This document shows, one piece after another, positions 61,130 to 64,000 of a stretch of DNA of 64,000 nt. Origin of the DNA: Elephas maximus indicus (Eukaryota; Chordata; Mammalia; Proboscidea; Elephantidae); assembly GCF_024166365.1 (NCBI RefSeq), contig NC_064826.1, forward strand, positions 25,692,001 through 25,756,000, in the 5' to 3' direction. Within the stretch, counting starts at the first letter, position 1, and the number at the start of each line of letters is the position of its first letter. Position numbers and translations under genes: made by a program. The notes under the pieces are model-generated. The model made no database searches. It worked only from the letters and a program-made list of their open reading frames with translations, and was not told the DNA's origin.

Positions 61130-61440
61130 ATTTTTGCTCAAATATCACTTCTCAATGAGACCCATCCTGACTAGCACATTATAATTATAAACTGCCCCAC
61201 ATCTTTTCCAGACCCCTTACCCTCCTCGACTTTTCCTGTTTTCCAGGGCACCTAATTGCATCTGGCATCTATTTCACTCACTTATCTATTTTAGTTTACT
61301 ATTTAGATCCCTGCTAGAATCTCCACAGGTAGGAATCTTTGCCTCTTTTCGTCATGGACATATCCCCACTGTCTAGAATAGTGCCTGACCCATGTCAAAA
61401 CTCCATATATACATGTCAAATAAAAGAGTGAGTGCATACT
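61130..61440 (+). mobile_element. L2 3' region
   Basis: gctcaaatatcacttctcaa, agacccatcctgactagcac, and later ccccactgtctagaatagtg. A long, fairly well preserved L2 end. Confidence 0.82.
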
Positions 61441-61445
61441 GATTG

Positions 61446-61602
61446 GAGCCCTAGTGACCCAGTGATTAAGAACGCAGGTGCTAACCAAACAGTCAGCAGT
61501 TAGAATCTACCAGCCACTCCTTGGAAACCTTATGGGGCAGTTTCTATTCTGTCCTATAGGAGAATTGACTAGGAGTCAGAATTGACTCAGTGGCAACAGG
61601 TT
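61446..61602 (+). mobile_element. AfroSINE, deleted subtype
   Basis: Head ggagccctagtgacccagtg, a diverged B-box gttagaatctacc, and tail gtcagaattgactcagtggc. Confidence 0.9.
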
Positions 61603-63250
61603 CTACATAGTTTACAAAATGCCTTCTCATAGAAGAATTATGTCTAACAAACATTTAAAAAGGCTGAGAAAAATCAAAGAGAAATAGCAATCTATAAAAG
61701 ATATTTTAGTATCATATGTGCCTATAGGTCAGGCAATAAAAAGAGCATCACTATGAATTTGTGTTGACTTTTTGGTGCATGCCTAGGTAACACAGAAATA
61801 ACCCTGCAAAGGAATAAATCAGGATCTAATTACAATTCCCGTCATGACTTTCATGGAATTAGCAAGATACTTTTTCATTTATGAATTTAAAGGTCTCTGC
61901 TCCAGTAAGGGATGTTTACAAATCAATGTCTTGTGTTCACAGCATACATTTTCAGAATTAGACTTAAGCAGTCATCTTATTTCTGCAGAAGCCACAGCAG
62001 TTATTTAGTATTATCAGCTGACTTAATTAAGCCAGGGTGGAAATTAACAGGAAATAGAAATCTAACATCTGAATAATGTCTTTACATAGCCTCCAGAAAT
62101 GTCTACAAATTAGAAAACTATAATGCATCCAATTTTCCTCTGTCTTATGGATTATCTTCAAAACATGTCATGTCTTCTCTTCCATATGTGAATACTTATT
62201 TCATTAAAGAAATTTGACATAAAAAAATTATCCTAGCTTTATGAAATGGATTGTTCCAGGTAAGACATGTTTCAATTGACTTATAGTACATCCGAACATG
62301 TTTTAAATGCTGAAAGAAACCCATTATTCAAAGCAACCCTGGAGGAGAAAGAGAATTGACTTCAACAGCTGCTTTTCCTGTTAATTTCAAACCTGTTGGG
62401 AATATGGTTTACTAACTTAACTTTTTTTCCTGTTTTCAGAGCAATAGGAAAACCCTTTCATGATAGGATTTAAGCAGCCAGTAGAAAAGACAGTTAAATC
62501 ATCAATGTCAAGGCAAAATGGGAAATGCTGTCAATCAAAGCCAACTTTCACTTTGTTTGCACATAAGAAATTCTCTTTTACTCCAGGTTATACGTATGTT
62601 TTCTCCATTATATGGTCTTTATAGTTAATATTCAAAATCAACCCCTCTTCAAAGGCAAGCATCTTTGTTGCTTAATAGCAGCTGAAGCAGTGAACATGCC
62701 AGCCTGAAACTTTGCTCAGGTCATCTGAGGCCTTTCTGTGTCAATAAAGTCCCACAGCTAATAGACAACTGTGAGAAGACTGATGATTCCAGAAGTGCAA
62801 TACAATTGTCTAACTCCACTGAATGTATTCTTCTCAGGATTTTGATTAAAACTATATAAGCATGTACATGGTACAAAAAAGAGCTCAGAATTAACTACCG
62901 TACTTTCACACAAATAACTTGCACTTTCTATGTTTGTTTGCCAACTGCGTCCCCACCCACGAGGTATTCTTGTAACTGCTACTACGCCAATTTTTTGTTA
63001 ACATATTGCTGTTCAAAAAAAAAAATTAGCATGGTTCACTTACAAAAATACCTTGTGCAGAGGGGATGGCTTGATTGGAAAGCAAACATAGAAGGTATGC
63101 ATTATTTCCATAAAAATACGGTACTTTCACTTGCTCAATAAATGTTGCAAATCTTTGCACTTATCAGGCTGAATACTTGCCCAGTTAAAATTGCTTATTA
63201 ACAATTTTTTGAAATAATATTCATGTACTGTGTTTAATTTGGTCATTAAA
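61603..63250. other. Repeat-free unique sequence
   Basis: About 1.65 kb with no recognised repeat or gene. High-complexity AT-rich text throughout; a candidate for conserved non-coding elements. Confidence 0.45.
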
Positions 63251-63264
63251 AATTCCAATTATCA

Positions 63265-63921
63265 GCCATCTAAGATGCAGCAATTGGTCTCAACCCACCT
63301 GGAGCAAAGGAAAATGAAGAACACCAAGGCCACACGACATCTAAGAGCCCAAGAGACAGAAAGGGCCACATGAACCAGAGACCTACATCATCCTGAGACC
63401 AGAAGAACTAGTTGGTGCCCGACCACAATCGATGACTGCCCTGACAGGGAGCACAGCAGAGGACCCCTGAGGGAGCAGGAGATCAGTGGGATACAGACCC
63501 CAAATTCTCATAAAAAGACCAAACTTAATGGTCTGACTGAGACTGGAGGAATCCCGGCGGCCATGCTCCCCAGACCTTCAGTTGACACAGGACAGGAACC
63601 ATCCCCGAAGACAACTCATCAGAAATGAAAGGGACTGGTTAGCGGGTGGGAGAGAGACGCTGATGAAGAGTGAGCTAGTGATATCAGGTGGACACTCGAG
63701 ATTGTGTTGGCAACTCTTGTCTGGAGGGGGGATGGGAGGATAGAGAGAGAGGGAAGCCGGCAAAATTGTCAAGAAAGGAGAGACTGAAAGGGCTGACTCA
63801 AGAGGGGGAGAGCAAGTGGGAGTAGGGAGTGAGATGTATGTAAACTTATATGTGACAGACTGATTGGATTTGTAAACATTCACTTGAAGCTTAATAAAAG
63901 TTATTAAAAAAATTTTAAAAA
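63265..63921 (+). mobile_element. Young L1-type retroposon 3' end
   Basis: A 657-bp insertion flanked by an exact aattccaattatca (63251-63264 and 63922-63935). It is G/A-rich in its second half (agagggggagagcaagtggg), ends cttaataaaagttattaaaa plus an A-rich tail, and holds the polyadenylation signal AATAAA. These are features of an L1 3' UTR. The family is inferred, and no ORF2 is present because of 5' truncation. Confidence 0.8.
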
Positions 63922-64000
63922 AATTCCAATTATCATTTTAAAAAAGTGAAATAGAAATTGCACTGAGTTATAAGATAAAAATAAAAAAGGTTCTCCTCTG

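Overview
This is mammalian nuclear DNA, almost certainly from an afrotherian and most likely an elephant. The evidence is the repeat content: I count 29 copies or fragments of a tRNA-derived SINE of the AfroSINE type and 11 copies of an RTE (BovB-like) LINE whose 3' end matches the SINE 3' end. Alongside them are ordinary mammalian fossils (MIR, L2, L1, MER5A-type hAT elements, MaLR-type LTRs). Nothing is bacterial or viral in organisation, and no CRISPR, operon, tRNA or rRNA gene is present. Family names come from recalled consensus sequences, not from a database search.

There is one convincing protein-coding gene. It is a single-exon, GC-rich gene on the + strand (37116-38225) encoding a 369-residue multi-pass membrane protein that I recognise as TMEM229A. 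It lies in a CpG island of about 1.6 kb (roughly 36370-38000). Its protein carries an internal repeat (two GMHG motifs, each followed 44 residues later by an EK-Y motif) and a CAG-encoded glutamine tract.

Layout. 1-6.3 kb: a MaLR-type LTR cut by the window edge, SINEs, an old L1 end, and a 2.8-kb degraded RTE split by a MaLR-type LTR. 6.3-22.5 kb: repeat-poor DNA with scattered RTE, SINE, MIR, L1 and hAT fossils, including three-level nested insertions at 16.9-17.7 and 21.5-22.5 kb. 22.5-36 kb: SINE-rich intergenic DNA. 36.4-38.2 kb: the TMEM229A island. 38.2-46.6 kb: mainly unique sequence. 46.6-54.2 kb: another dense repeat cluster, with three MaLR-type LTRs, a probable hAT-type DNA transposon inside one of them, and a second long RTE copy. 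54.2-64 kb: unique sequence, a short direct duplication, a class-I-like LTR, and a young L1-type retroposon end with a perfect target-site duplication.

The most informative signals are the nested insertions with readable target-site duplications, two SINEs with a twin-priming (5'-inverted) structure, the hAT-type insertion that post-dates a MaLR-type LTR, and an in-frame TGA at the same reverse-transcriptase codon in all three RTE copies covering that codon. I did not find a new multi-gene system; everything beyond TMEM229A is best read as genome-evolution signal.
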